Below the pieces are notes generated by a model. It did not search any database, was not told where the DNA came from, and saw nothing but the letters and a program-made list of their open reading frames with translations. From the NCBI GenBank assembly GCA_030737835.1, contig JAUJYN010000015.1:3940171-4004170 (forward strand): a stretch of DNA of 64,000 nucleotides, read 5' to 3'. A program made the position numbers and the translations under genes. Source of the stretch: Acorus gramineus (Eukaryota > Streptophyta > Magnoliopsida > Acorales > Acoraceae). This document shows positions 48,401 through 60,400 of this stretch, piece after piece. Numbering within the stretch: the first letter of the stretch is position 1; every line of letters starts with the position of its first letter.

Positions 48401-50253
48401 TGCAGCACGGTAAGGTGGTGGCTTACGCGTCTCGTCAGTTGAAGCCCCATGAGCAGAATTACCCCACCCATGACCTTGAGTTGGCTGCGATCATATTTGC
48501 GCTGAAGATGTGGAGGCATTACCTCTATGGAGAGGAGTTCGAGCTCTTTACTGATCATAAGAGCTTGACATATCTGCAGTCTCAGCCGGAGCTCAACATG
48601 CGTCAGAGGCGTTGGGTTGAGTTCCTGACAGACTACGATTGTGACATCGCTTACCATCCGGGTAAGGCGAATGTCGTTGCAGATGCGCTCAGTAGGCAGC
48701 CCTTGGGCATGGCCGCCCACATGGCTGTCCGTCGTTGGAGGCTTCTGGAGGAGGCCGCTTGCTGGATCAGTGTTCGAGAGACTCCTGCGGGTGGCTTTTT
48801 GGCCAGGCTGGTGGTGCAGCCGGTTCTTCTCGACGAGATCCGCACGGCTCAGGCTCAGGATCCGCATTTTATAGTCCTCTCTGAAGGCGTCGCCCGGGGC
48901 GAGCGTCGAGACTACCAGATTCGCGCGGACGGGATCCTGCGATTCAGAGGCCGAGTGTGCATTCCGACGACGCAGAGCTGAGGCGGAAGATTCTGGACGA
49001 GGCCCATCGCTCGAGGTACACAGTGCACCCTGGTGGCACGAAGATGTACAGGGGCCTTCGTCGCGGCTACTGGTGGCGCGGGATGAAGACGGATATCGCC
49101 CGTTTCGTTGCCCGATGCCTAGTATGCCAGCAGGTGAAGTCGGAGCATCAGCGCCCTGCGGGGAAGCTGCAGTCCATTGAGATCCCTCAGTGGAAGTGGG
49201 AGCAGATCACCATGGACTTCGTCTCGGGTTTGCCGAGGTCACGTTCGGGTCGCGATGCCATCTGGGTGATCGTCGACCGGCTGACGAAGTCTGCTCATTT
49301 CCTCCCCATCCGACTCACCGATTCTCTGGACACTCTGGCGCAGTTATTTGTCTCCGAGATTGTCCGTCTCCATGGCACTCCAGTCAGCATCATTTCTGAT
49401 CGAGACGCGCGTTTTACTTCGAGGTTCTGGCGTAGCCTCCAGCACGCCCTTGGTACGAACCTCCATTTCAGTACAGCGTTTCATCCGCAGACGGACGGCC
49501 AGTCGGAGAGGACGATCCAGACCTTTGAGGACATGCTGCGGGCCTGTGTACTCGATTTTGGGGGCAGTTGGGAGAGGCACCTTCCGTTGGTGGAGTTTGC
49601 CTACAACAACAGCTACCACTCGAGCATCCGGATGGCTCCCTACGAGGCACTTTATGGCCGCAGCTGCAGGTCCCCCCTGTGTTGGGACGAGGTCGGAGAG
49701 CGCCAGTTAGAGGGACCAGAGATCGTTCACCAGACCTCCGAGATGGTGAAGACGATTCGCGAGCGTATCCGAGTCGCTCAGAGTCGTCAGAAGTGCTACG
49801 CCGACCGTCGTCGCCGTGAGCTCACCTTCGAGGTCGTGACCATGTGTTCTTGAAGGTGTCCCCGATGAAGGGCATCTTCCGATTCGGTGTGCGGGGCAAG
49901 CTGAGTCCGCGTTTCATTGGGCCGTTCCTCATCCTCGAGCGAGTTGGGGAGGTGGCCTATCGCATAGCTCTGCCCCCACAGTTGGCTCAGGCCCATGACG
50001 TCTTCCATGTCTCGCAGCTGAGGCGATACGTCCACGATCCTGCTCACATCATCCCGTTCGAGCCGCTCGTCTTCGAGCCGGACTTGTCTTTCGTGGAGCA
50101 GCCGATTGAGATCCTGGACCGCCGCGAGAAGAGGCTCCGCACCAAGACCGTCCAGCTGGTCAAGGTGCGATGGCAGCACCGTTCCGGTGCCGAGGCCACT
50201 GGGAGCTCGAGGACGCCATGCGTGACGCGTATCCGCATCTTTTCCCTTCTTAG
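45452..50253 (+). pseudogene. gag-pol polyprotein of element E, four single-base frameshifts
   Basis: Starts at ATG 45452 ([20 protein letters not shown]). One open frame to about 47782 holds gag, the zinc knuckle [14 protein letters not shown] (residue about 372), a Gln-rich stretch, the protease [10 protein letters not shown] (about 487) and the start of reverse transcriptase. The rest, in shifted frames, gives [10 protein letters not shown], RNase H ([16 protein letters not shown]), integrase ([25 protein letters not shown]), the GPF motif and the chromodomain, with the natural stop at 50251-50253. The four breaks are loss of C at 47783, of C near 48964, of one base near 49834 and of T at 50200. 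All other positions agree closely with element B, and the catalytic residues are intact. Gag and pol share one frame, as in Tekay-type elements. Confidence 0.95.
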
Positions 50254-50288
50254 ATGTTCTTGTATTTATTTTGAGGACAAAATTTCCT

Positions 50289-50301
50289 AAGGGGGGGAGA
50301 A
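50289..50301 (+). other. Polypurine tract of element E
   Basis: AAGGGGGGGAGAA directly before the 3' LTR. Confidence 0.9.
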
Positions 50302-53300
50302 TGTTATATATGTGTCACTTTTTGGCCTGCTGGTAACCATTGGAGCATTTTGGCAGTTTTTGAGTTTTTTTCGTTTTTCGATCGGAACCGCAAAATTTTG
50401 GACTGTTAGCTATCGTCCTGAGCTAGAGGACTCCGATTGAAAATCTAACTGCATATTATGTGTCCTGGTGCCATTCTAAGCCACTCATGAAAATTTCATC
50501 GAATTCCGGTAACGTTTCTGAAATTTCACAGTTCCGGGGCGTATCCGGGTTTTGACCGAGCGAGAAGTCATTGGGAGAGTTGACTCGGTCAAAGTGGGCC
50601 CAAGGACTTGGTCAAACCTTTTTGTCTTTTGTGTGTGGTTAGGTTGACCTAAGTCAAACCCCACTTAAAGCCTTAATCCTCACTTAAACTTGATTAGCCC
50701 TAATTTTAAGTGACTTGCTATATAAATGAGATCTAAAATTTGATTGGCACTATTCATCATCCCTTCCAAATGAATTTTCTCTCTCCCCTCTCTCCTTTTC
50801 TTTGATTTGAGCCCCCTAGAGTCCTCAAACCCAAAAACCTAAAGCATAGAAAGTGTAGATCGGGTCCCGATCTACACCCCGGTGCTTTCAAATCCCGATT
50901 CCGGCCTACCTAGCCTTTCCGTCCGCCCTCTCTTCTCCTCAGATCCGAGCCAAATCGGAGGTGGGAGTAGGTCTTGGTGGTAGAGACCGTTGGGGGAGCG
51001 TTTCGGTGCGCGGAGAGCAACCGGACATCTCTTCCTCCCCTTGGTAAGCTCCTTTTCCTCTTCTTTTTGGCTTAGATGTATGTTAGGAAGGGGGTTTTGT
51101 GTTTGGGTGGTGGTCGGCGGCTGTGGGAGGCTGTCGGAGGTGGTTGGGGCAGCTGGAGGCCGTTGGTGGCTAGGGTGGAGCTGGAGGTCAGCAGGGCGCT
51201 GGGCGTGCTGGGCATGCGGGTGCTGGGCGTGCGGGTGCTGGGCATGCGGGCGCTGGGCGTGCTGGGCGTGCTGGGCGTGCGGGTGCTGGGCGTGCTGGGC
51301 GCTGGGTGTGCTGGGGGTGATGGCCGAGAGGGCAGAGCGTGCAGGGCATCGTGCCGGGTGCGCGCGGAGCGCTGTGCTGGGGCGCAGTGCACGCTGTGCG
51401 TGCGCGGTGAGTCGGTGGAGTGCTGGGCGACCCGGTGGTGCGCGCGGGGTGCGCTTGGAGCGCGGCGAGGCTGCAGAGGTGCGCGCGGGGTGCGCGCGGG
51501 GCAAGGCGCTGGGCGCGCGGGGCGTGCGGGGTGCTCGCGGGCCAGCGCGAGGCGTGCGGGGTGCGCGCGGGCTGCTCCGCTGGGGCACAGTGGGCGCGCG
51601 GTGCACCCGGGAGGCTCGGCGGTGTGTCCAGGCGGCGGGCAGGGGCCCGACGGTGCGCCTGGGTGCGCGGGCTGAGGCACGGCGACGCATCCGGGGTCGG
51701 GTGGCCGTGCGGGTGGTTGCCGGGGGTGCGGGAGTGAGTCGGGGTGCTCGGGCTAGCGTGCGTGCGGGTCGTATGCACGTTTGCCCGAGTGTTGGGTATT
51801 TATTTGTGTATTTTGAGTATTTTGGGGTATTTGTGGATTATACTCACCCACTTGATACCCTGTCTTGCAGATCTCGACGGACGGTCGCGCGTCGACCCGA
51901 CTTCCGGTGAGTGGGACAACCCAACCCAGTTTGGGAGGCGCTACATGCACTTGGGCGTGTACCGTCCTCCCCTGGGGCACATAGTTAGTATTAACTGTTG
52001 TATTGTAATCCATGTAAGCATGATGTATGTGTAGAATGCATGCCACCCTAGACTTGTATGTTAGGGACTTGCACCCTTAGGATATGTGCATGAGCCGTGC
52101 ATCCTGTCACCTCGTTATCATGCTAGGAAAGCCCTGACCTATGCATGCGTCCTATTAGTTTGATTTATTTATTTAAATGCAAACTGTGATATTGATTAGC
52201 ATGCTTTGGGGAATATAAGGGGGCCTTGCGAGGTAAACATTGAGACCCGGGCTAGGGTACTCCGTGTTCCTTGTTTGGTTGGCGGATGTCCTATATCGGG
52301 ACCTCAGGTTGCCCTCCCAAGGTCTCTTTTCCTCATTATTATCTTATGTATTTCCCCGCATCCTGGTTATGCGCGCTGGAGGAATTCGGAAGAATTCAGG
52401 ACATTAGAGTTGTAGAGGTGTGCTGTCAGCGGATCCGAGTGGATCATATGCGATGGATAGGCTGTTCTGTTCCCTTCGTTGGATCCGTGTAGAGACTACC
52501 TCAGCGTTAGAAAGGTCATCCCGTGCAGGGGCTCCCATCAGTAGGCGCCTCCTGATTTGGTAGAAGGACTGTGCTGAATGTGGGAGTGGCCAAACGACCT
52601 ACGGAGTGGGGAGAGACTATCGGTGGACCAAGGGTGACCAACAGCCTAGTCAGTCCCAAGAGCCTATGTCACCTATTGAGGGGTGAGGGTGAGGGTATGG
52701 TGGGCCGGCGATGCGACGACCCACAGGATTGTGTATGGATGATTTTCAGCCCATTAAGTCCCAATACCCTTTGTCACCTATTGAGGGGTGAGGGTGAGGG
52801 TGAGGGTATGGTGGTTCGGCGATGTAGCGAACCACCGGACTTGTGATTGATTATGCCACTTTGAGGCTCTTTGCTATAAATTGTGGTTAATATAAATTGT
52901 ATGCATGGGTTGTGCTATTCACTGAGCGTGTGGCTCACCCCTCGCATAAAATCTTTTTCAGTGATCACTGAGGAGGACTTGAAGGAGGAGCTTCCCGAGC
53001 GACTACACCAGTAGCGGAGTAGCGCCACGTCCCTCGAGTTTTGAGGCCATCAGCATCCTTCTCTTTGTTGTATGTATATATTTCTGTGCTTGGGCACCTA
53101 GTTTGGATTATGTATGGATTGTATTTGTGTATATATGGACATGTTGGCTCTCACAGGACATATGATTATGTATCGAGTCTGTAGTATGTTTTGATTACAG
53201 ATTCAGTCTTTTTAGCTTCCGCATTTGGTGTATATATTATGTCAGCCCTGCTTTTATCTGTGTTGTCATTTTAGCTGTTGTGTGAGTATGTTATTGAACT

Positions 53301-53364
53301 CCTGTTTACTGATATCATATATACACTTGCCGCGTCCCGGGGACGGCCGCCCTGGGGCGTGACA
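50302..53364 (+). mobile_element. 3' LTR of element E
   Basis: 3063 bp, about 104 bp shorter than the 5' LTR, mostly because of deletions in the GC block (about 51170-51730). TATA box at 50719-50727, donor-like GTAAGC at 51044, acceptor-like CTTGCAG ending at 51870. Ends GGGGCGTGACA at 53364. Confidence 0.95.
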
Positions 53365-53369
53365 ATTTT

Positions 53370-53530
53370 TCTCCATCAGGAAACTGAACCTTTTGAACCT
53401 ATAGGTATTTCAGGTTTCAGGCATGACTTTATGAATTCATTAGCAGGCATACTGATAGTTTTTCCAATTGGAATATCAATCCAAGGTGGAACTGATATTT
53501 GCTCTGCTGGAGCCTTTAATTAAGTTTATA
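53370..53530 (-). pseudogene. Copia integrase C-terminal fragment (first copy)
   Basis: The minus strand reads KAPAEQISVPPWIDIPIGKT, then LKPEIPIGSKGSVS and a stop, matching the end of copia integrase and the GRPIGSKD-type linker. A related sequence (GCTCTGCTGGAGCCTTTAAT) is repeated about 150 bp upstream near 53650. Confidence 0.7.
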
Positions 53531-53785
53531 TAAAATTAGAATATTTGCTCTGTTGGAGCTGTGAATCAAGATGGAGTATTTACAATTCGAATGTCACATT
53601 TTCAACATCATTAATATAAAATTCTGCAATACCCAGTGACATGATATTTGCTCTGCTGGAGCCTTTAATCAAGTTTATAGAACCAGAAATAGTACTAAAA
53701 TTTGGATTAACTAATGTTAAATTCAAAATAATAATACAATTACATAAACAAAATAAATGCATTTCATATAATAATAATAAATTTT

Positions 53786-54070
53786 TTATAAAGACTTAAA
53801 TACATAATCGACAAAAGTCTGATCGTACATCAGGTACGTAACCATGCTTTTTAGCACCACGTGGACAACAATCATTTTCTTTTGTAATTTAGGGGTTTGT
53901 TCTGCAAACCTTTTTCCTTTATATTGCTTTTGTGCGATTGTAATCCATTTCTGGTGAGTCAAAACTGCTTTACTGTCTATGATTATTGTGGTTTCAATTT
54001 TATAAACTATGAACTTACTCATAACAACGACCACTTCCATAGTTAAAATAGATAAATAAATAAAATGCAT
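53786..54070 (-). pseudogene. Copia gag zinc-knuckle region, degenerate
   Basis: The minus strand reads HQKWITIAQKQYKGKRFAEQ followed by TPKLQKK, resembling the basic stretch before the CCHC knuckle of copia gag. The knuckle itself is shifted out of frame. Confidence 0.5.
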
Positions 54071-54279
54071 TTGCTTTAGGCAATGATGTTAAGCCAATGG
54101 ATCGGGTTACATTTTTTTTTTTTCAAAATCTCATTGTGCTGTAACTAAAAGGCATGAAATCAATATTAAATGATTATCATATTATACTGTCAATATTGCT
54201 ACTACTGGAGCATTTTCGAGGTATACAATATTCACTTTTGAAACATATTGAATATAGTGATGATAGATAACCATAATTT

Positions 54280-54620
54280 TATATATTCATGATGGGACAA
54301 AATATAGCCATTTATTTTTATGATCATTCAAGAATCCAAATAAAATATCATAACTTTTACATATTCCTGCTGGGACATAATAAAGTCATTTTGTATGATC
54401 CTTCAAGGACCCAAATAAAATATCATAATTTTTGTCTGGTCCTACAGGGACACAAGTAACAATTATTTTTGTATAGTCCTTCAAATATCATAACATATAT
54501 GTAAAAAGTTGTCTTTGCATAGTCCTACTGGGACACATAATCATATGTTTAATATGGTCCTTCAGGGATCTATGTAATAATAATTTTTGTATGATTCTGC
54601 AAGGACACAATTTATAATAT
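54280..54620. repeat. Degenerate tandem repeat in copia leader
   Basis: Four to five imperfect copies of a unit of about 79 bp containing CC(T/A)NNAGGGACAC and CAAATAAAATATCATAA. A second repeated theme (CTTCTAGT(C/T)(A/C)AGCC) is near 55815 and 55897. The rest of 54071-56099 is AT-rich copia leader without a recognisable gene. Confidence 0.7.
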
Positions 54621-56099
54621 CAAAGTGAATTTCATATCAAATATTCACAAAAATAATTTGAGAGACAAGTGCATTAAATTTGATATGATAAATAATTAAA
54701 TAGAAATGATTTTAACTTCTGTATTATTACTATACCAATAACAATACAAAATTGAATATATGACTGAAGCAAGGAAAACAAAATTGATTAAATAATCGAA
54801 TGGAAAAGATCAATTAATTTCAATTGAACAATGCATGTCACTGTAGAGCCGCTATACATCAAAACACTAGTGGAAAGAAATTAATAGTGTCGATCGACCA
54901 AATTGGAACATGCTCATTAATATGTTATATGTTATATGTAATATGTAATTAATAGTGTAGATCAACCAAATTAATAGTGTGGATCAACCAAATGAAATAT
55001 GCAATATGTTATACAAAGAATCATATGTAATTGCTGATTTATATACCTTAACAGTCAACCACTAACCTTGATTTTATTAAGCCAGACTGGTATCAATGTA
55101 GTCATAGAGGACCATGAATTTCAAAGATATTTGCCAAATAATTAACGTCAGTCAAAATCTCAAATGTGTACAGAACATTCAGTGGATGAATGTATGCTTG
55201 CATTAATAATTTTAATGCTACGTACAATTGCATGTTTCATATACTGATTCATAAGAGCATACTTGGAATTGATATATGTCACTCACTGGAGCAAAATATG
55301 TGAAATGAATGAAAATTTTGCATTGCATAATTTATATATATAATTAATTACATTTCAGTGATCTCAAAGGTTCTTTCACATGCTGCTATAATTTTTATTT
55401 TAATTTCTCTTCAATAGACACGAGTAAAACATCAAACACATATAAAGAAAATCAATATGTATTAAGCGGAACAAGATCTAATGGGTTGGTTTACAAGACT
55501 TATAATCAGTGAAAACTCATTCCTTAAAATTTCATAAAGATAAAGATAACATCACAAAATAAAACAGTGATGGGATAAGATGAATATAGAAATTCATGAG
55601 TGACACCTATAAATGCTCATGAAGAGGGACACATTTATAAAAAAATGTTAACGAAAAACTAATACTAACACCCATCACAAAAATGCAAATCGATTAGTCA
55701 ATCAAATGATCTCTCACATCTTGTGTATGCTTGAAAATGATGAAAGCTTTTTCTCATGACTTCATGTTAAGAATTTCATGTCAAGCATTTCATAATTTCA
55801 GGTCACACTATTTTAGGCTTCTAGTCAAGCCCTTCTGCGGATGCCATTAAAATGCATATTTACATATTTGACTTCAGATCGTATTATTCTAAACTTCTAG
55901 TTCAGCCTTCTGGGGACAACAAATAAATTACATATAACTCTTCAGGAGTATTGAAATCTATATAAGTGTATTTCTTCAGGGATAACACTTACATGTAAAA
56001 TAAAAATAAAATAAGAAGATTAAGGAATAGTAAACAAGACAATCTAATCTTGTTTAAAATATATTACCTGAAATAACAGAACAACTCGTGTTGATAACG

Positions 56100-56390
56100 T
56101 GTTATAAAATAAAAAGAAAACACATAAAAGAAATAAATGGAGACACAAGAGGTGTAGGAAAATAAAGTTTTTCAGAAACTTCTCTTCTATTCTCATTCTT
56201 CTTTCTTCTCTTTCATTCATTCTATTCTTCAACTTACACCGACCCTCCTATATATAGCCCCACAAACATAAGTATAGAAAAACTCAAAAGACACCTCAAA
56301 ACATGTACCCCCATGACCATGAATTACATATTAATATGACACATATACCATATATATATATATATATAGACACACACACACACACACACA
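56100..56390 (-). mobile_element. Copia 5' LTR (right copy)
   Basis: Starts TGTTATAAAATAAAAAGAAA on the + strand and matches 38593-38870, then runs into (TA)n and (CA)n tracts, so the outer boundary is approximate. On the minus strand the sequence just inside the LTR reads CGTTATCAACACGAG, probably the primer-binding site. Confidence 0.7.
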
Positions 56391-57446
56391 TATTATGATA
56401 AAAAATATAAAAAACAAAAATCTATAAGAATCACATCAAAAATAAGTTAGGATAGCAACTATTTGAAGTAGATTGTAATGCTTTTGGGTTTAGGGAATAG
56501 TCTCACATAAATTTTCTCACCTTTATGTAGTGGTGCTTCGAAAAAGATGGAGAGAAACCATACACGCATACGCGCTTTAGATAAAAAATAATCTATATTA
56601 TTTTTTTTTTGAATTTTCTTTTTGGATGGTGATTATAAGGAAATCTGAGTTTTGTCGTATTCAAAAGTGTTTTGTCTAAACTCAGTTGTCTACAAAAGGA
56701 CACCAATGACAACATTCAATAGGGGGCGTTTATCCCCACACACCATTTATCTATTATCACCAACCTAAAATAAAAATTAGATGCACTCCTTATTCTTTGC
56801 CACTAAAAACACCAACCACCTCTCCCCACCAACCCAAAAATAAGGTTCTCTGTTCCCACCAACCTAATGAAGTGAAAAACCCCAAACCCATTTCCTCTCT
56901 CTCTCACTGTGCATTTCCTCGCCGTCGACCGCGACGTCCGCCATTGACGGCACCGGTCAGAAGCCCATTCACCCTCCGACAACCCTCCCATTGACATTGC
57001 ACAAACTATCCAACAATTCTCTATTGTATAAATCGATGCCCTAATCCAAACCCTTCACTTAGGTGAGTATCCATGCTTCATCCTCTATTTTTTTATAAAA
57101 AAAAATTGGTTGCCAATGGTGTTTTGGCATTGGTGATGCTTGTTTAGGGTTTGTGGGTTCCAAAATGGCTGTATTTTTAGGGTGTATGGTTGTGGTAGTT
57201 GGGATGGTGTTGGAGAGTGATTCATTTGTGTGTAATGTGTAGTTCATTGTAGGGTTGGTGGTGGTGATGGTTGTTGTTAGGGGATTTGTGGTGGTGTTGT
57301 GGTCATGGTGTTGAAGGTGGTGATTGCAGGGTTATTTGTTAATGGTTGGTTATAGTTATAGTCATTAAATTTATTTTATGTACTTATTAACCATTTGTAT
57401 TAAATTATTTCTCAACGAAATGTTTTTATAAGATTTGGAGTTACAG
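56391..57446. other. Upstream region and 5' leader of the MULE-OTU gene
   Basis: AT-rich to about 56870, then a GC-richer stretch to 57060 (CACTGTGCATTTCCTCGCCG and following) that looks like a transcribed leader. CACTTAG|GTGAGT at 57060/57061 is a good splice donor and TTACAG ending at 57446 a matching acceptor, so a 5' UTR intron of about 386 bp is likely. No coding sequence. Confidence 0.5.
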
Positions 57447-57496
57447 GGTTTATGTTGACATATTCAATATCCAGACACACCACAGGAATTTGAAGT

Positions 57497-60400
57497 ATGG
57501 GCACTGAGGTTTGTCTTTATATCTCCTAATCTTTATTTTTTCTATATTGAAAAAATACAAGTACATGACGGCCTATGTTTTATTGCAATTGCAGAAGTAT
57601 GTAATGTCTATTGTTGAAGATGTTGAGGTGTCCATGCAAGAGGAGAGGGAGGCCATATCCAATGAGGTGATCGCCAACATTGACACCACCGAGCATTTTT
57701 CTACATCCTTGGTAATGTCAACAGAACCATTTGTAGATATATGATTCTTGATACTTCCTGGTCACCTGAATATAAATGAATTCATCATTGTTTCAGAGCT
57801 TTGACAATAGAGCGGAGCTAATTGATTGGGTTAAAAGAGTAGGTAGAAACATCGGAGTCATTGTAGTCATTGGGCGGTCACATCAAGCAAACTCTCGTAG
57901 ATCAGCCCAAGTGGATCTCATATGTGAAAGAGGGGTAAGTTTGACAATCGTCCAAGCACAAAAGACACTGGATTGGAAGACACCGAGAAGAAAAAAATAA
58001 AGAAGCGTCGCCAAACTAGTACGAAGAAGTGTGGTTGTCCTTTCAAGTTGCGCTCCATCGAAAATTCAGGAAGATGGTTATTAAGAGTTCTATGTGGTTT
58101 ACATAATCATCCACTCATTGTCTACTTTGAGGGTCAGTCATTCGCTGGGAAGTTCATGGATGATGAATATACTGTGTTAGAGGGGATGTCATTGAGTGGT
58201 ATGCAACCTCCCGATATCCTGACCCACCTGAAGAGCAGAGATCCCACCAATGTTAGCTCAATAAAGAACATATATAATGCTCGGGCAAAATTGAGGGTCC
58301 ATGAGACTTGTGGTCGTACACATATGCAACAATTGATGAAGTTAATCTACGAGCATGGGTATATTGAGCGGCATCAAGCACAAGAGGAGGCTGAGATCGT
58401 GTCAGAGATTTTTTTTGCTCATCCTACATCTGTCGAGCTAGTGAAAGCATTTCCTATTGTGTTTATGATTGACTGCACTTACAAGACAAGCCGATATAGA
58501 ATGCCACTATTGGAGATAGTGGGGGTCACTTCGACAGGCAAGACTTTTGCTGCTGCTTTTGTGTATTTGAGTGCAGAAAAGGAAGAGAATTACACATGGG
58601 CAATGGGGTGCTTCAATTCAATGTTTGATGGTGCAACCCCCCCAAAGGTAATCATCACTGACCACGAACTTGGATTGATGAAGGCCATATCTGTAGTGTT
58701 TCCGTCGATAGTAAATCTCTTGTGTCGCGTTCACATTACGAAGAATGTGGTGAAAAATTGTAGAAAAGAGTTTTCTGATGTAGAAACATGGGACGCATTC
58801 ATGGGATCCTGGGCTGAAGTGATGAAATCATTCACCGAGGTGGATTTCTATAGAAAATTGCAACTTCTAGAAGATGAGTACCGTTCATATCCAAATGTAC
58901 TGTCATACCTTCATGCCACTTGGTTAGACAAGCACAGAGAAAGGTTTGTTACCGCCTGGATCGATAGGCAAATGCACCTTGGTAACACATCAACTAACCG
59001 TGTTGAAAGCCACCATTCAAAGCTGAAGAGGGCATTGCAAACATCCACTCACAATTTTGTGAGCTCGTTGCAGATGATCCACAATTTGTTGGAGTTGCAG
59101 ATTTCAGATATCAGGGCTTCCTTTGAAGAGAGTCTTACAAAGATTCCACACAGGTTTCAAGGGTATCTATTCCGACATCTTGTTGGTGTAGTCTCCGTTT
59201 ATGCCCTTCAAAAGTTGCAGATGAAGATATGTGCAAGTGATGGAGTAGATCAATGCGAGAGCATATGTGGTCATGCCTTGAACTCAAGCTGTGGATTACC
59301 TTGCGCCCATATGATTGCAGGATACAGGCGAGATGGCGGTACCATACCAATTTCAGAGATTCATCCATTTTGGCAAAAGCTTGGGATTACACCGTTGATC
59401 GAGGACTTCGCTGATGAGGTCGATATTAGCCCGGAGATTGATATGCTTTTCAAAAGCTTCACCGATGGAAACATCATACAACAAAAGGAGATCAATAAAG
59501 TGTTGAAAAAATTGAGTGACCCAACTGCCACTCTCCTTTTAGAGCCCGTTGTGAAGGTGAACACAAAGGGTCGAAAGAGGAGCAGAAAAAAAAGAGATAA
59601 AGCCCTTGCGGAAGAATCAACCAAACGATCTCCTAGTTGTTTTGAGTATGTCCTTCAGTCGGTGCAAAGATTAAATTCAGTTTATCAAGTTATTCCCATG
59701 CAAGCCTTAGAAGCATCAAATCCCAAACAATGTAAACGACCGAAGATGGTCGTGCAAAGGGGAAGGGTTCTTCATAATCGAGCCATCGAAGGTGAGAAAT
59801 ACATGGCCGAACTCCCACCATTCCTAAGCCCGTTCATCAGTAGCATATATGACGTCATTGGGGATGGTCATTGTGGCTTTAGGGTGGTTGCATCTTTCTT
59901 GGGTATGGCAAATGAAGGGTGGAGAGATGTGAGGAACAATCTCTTTTTTGAGATTGAGCAACATCTAGATATGTACATGAGGGTGTTATTGTTATATATG
60001 TGTCACTTTTATCCTTCTGGTCACCATTGGAGCATTCTGGCAGTTTTCTAACTTTTTCATTTTTTGATCGGAACAGCTAAAATTTTGGACTTTTAGCTAT
60101 CATCCTGAGTTTGAGGACTCCAATTGAAAATCTAACTGCATATTATGTGTCCTGGTACCATTTCAAGCCACTCACGAAAATTTCATCAAATTCCGGTAAC
60201 GTTTCAGAATTTCACAGTTCCGAATCGTATCCGGGTTTTGACCGAGCGAAAAGTCATTGGGAGACTTGACTTGGTCAAATGTGGGCCCATGACTTGGTCA
60301 ACTCCTTTGTTTTCTAGTGTGGATGGGTTGACCCAAGTCAAAGTGCACCTAAACCTACCCTAATCCAAGCCTAAACCTAATTAGTTAAGTCTAAGTGTGT

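Larger units (their letters stand above)
42165..53364 (+). mobile_element. Full-length gypsy (Tekay-like) element E, TSD ATTTT
   Basis: 5' LTR 42165-45331, primer-binding site 45337-45348, gag-pol 45452-50253, polypurine tract 50289-50301, 3' LTR 50302-53364. Perfect 5-bp duplications ATTTT flank it (42160-42164 and 53365-53369). No nested insertion. The LTRs are almost identical outside the GC block, so this is probably the youngest full-length element here. Confidence 0.96.
38593..56390 (-). mobile_element. Decayed Ty1/copia element, minus strand, host to element E
   Basis: Related LTRs lie at 38593-38901 and about 56100-56390 (both start TGTTATAAAAT on the + strand). Between them on the minus strand are copia-like gag, integrase and reverse transcriptase fragments, all full of stops. 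The order on the minus strand is gag, integrase end, [element E], linker plus reverse-transcriptase start, then a second integrase end, [hAT MITE], linker plus reverse transcriptase, LTR. The doubled integrase/RT junction shows either an internal duplication or two merged copies. The right end is blurred by a (TA)n(CA)n tract and no target duplication was found. Confidence 0.75.

Noticed and set aside
47700-50253. Programmed frameshifting to explain the overlapping frames in gag-pol
   Set aside because: The breaks fall at different places in each copy, within conserved domains, and the other copy is in frame there.
57935-57964. A 30-bp intron to explain the frame change in the MULE-OTU gene
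   Set aside because: It is too short for a plant intron and leaves the frame unchanged. The shifted frame reads sensibly through the segment, so one missing G is the simpler reading.
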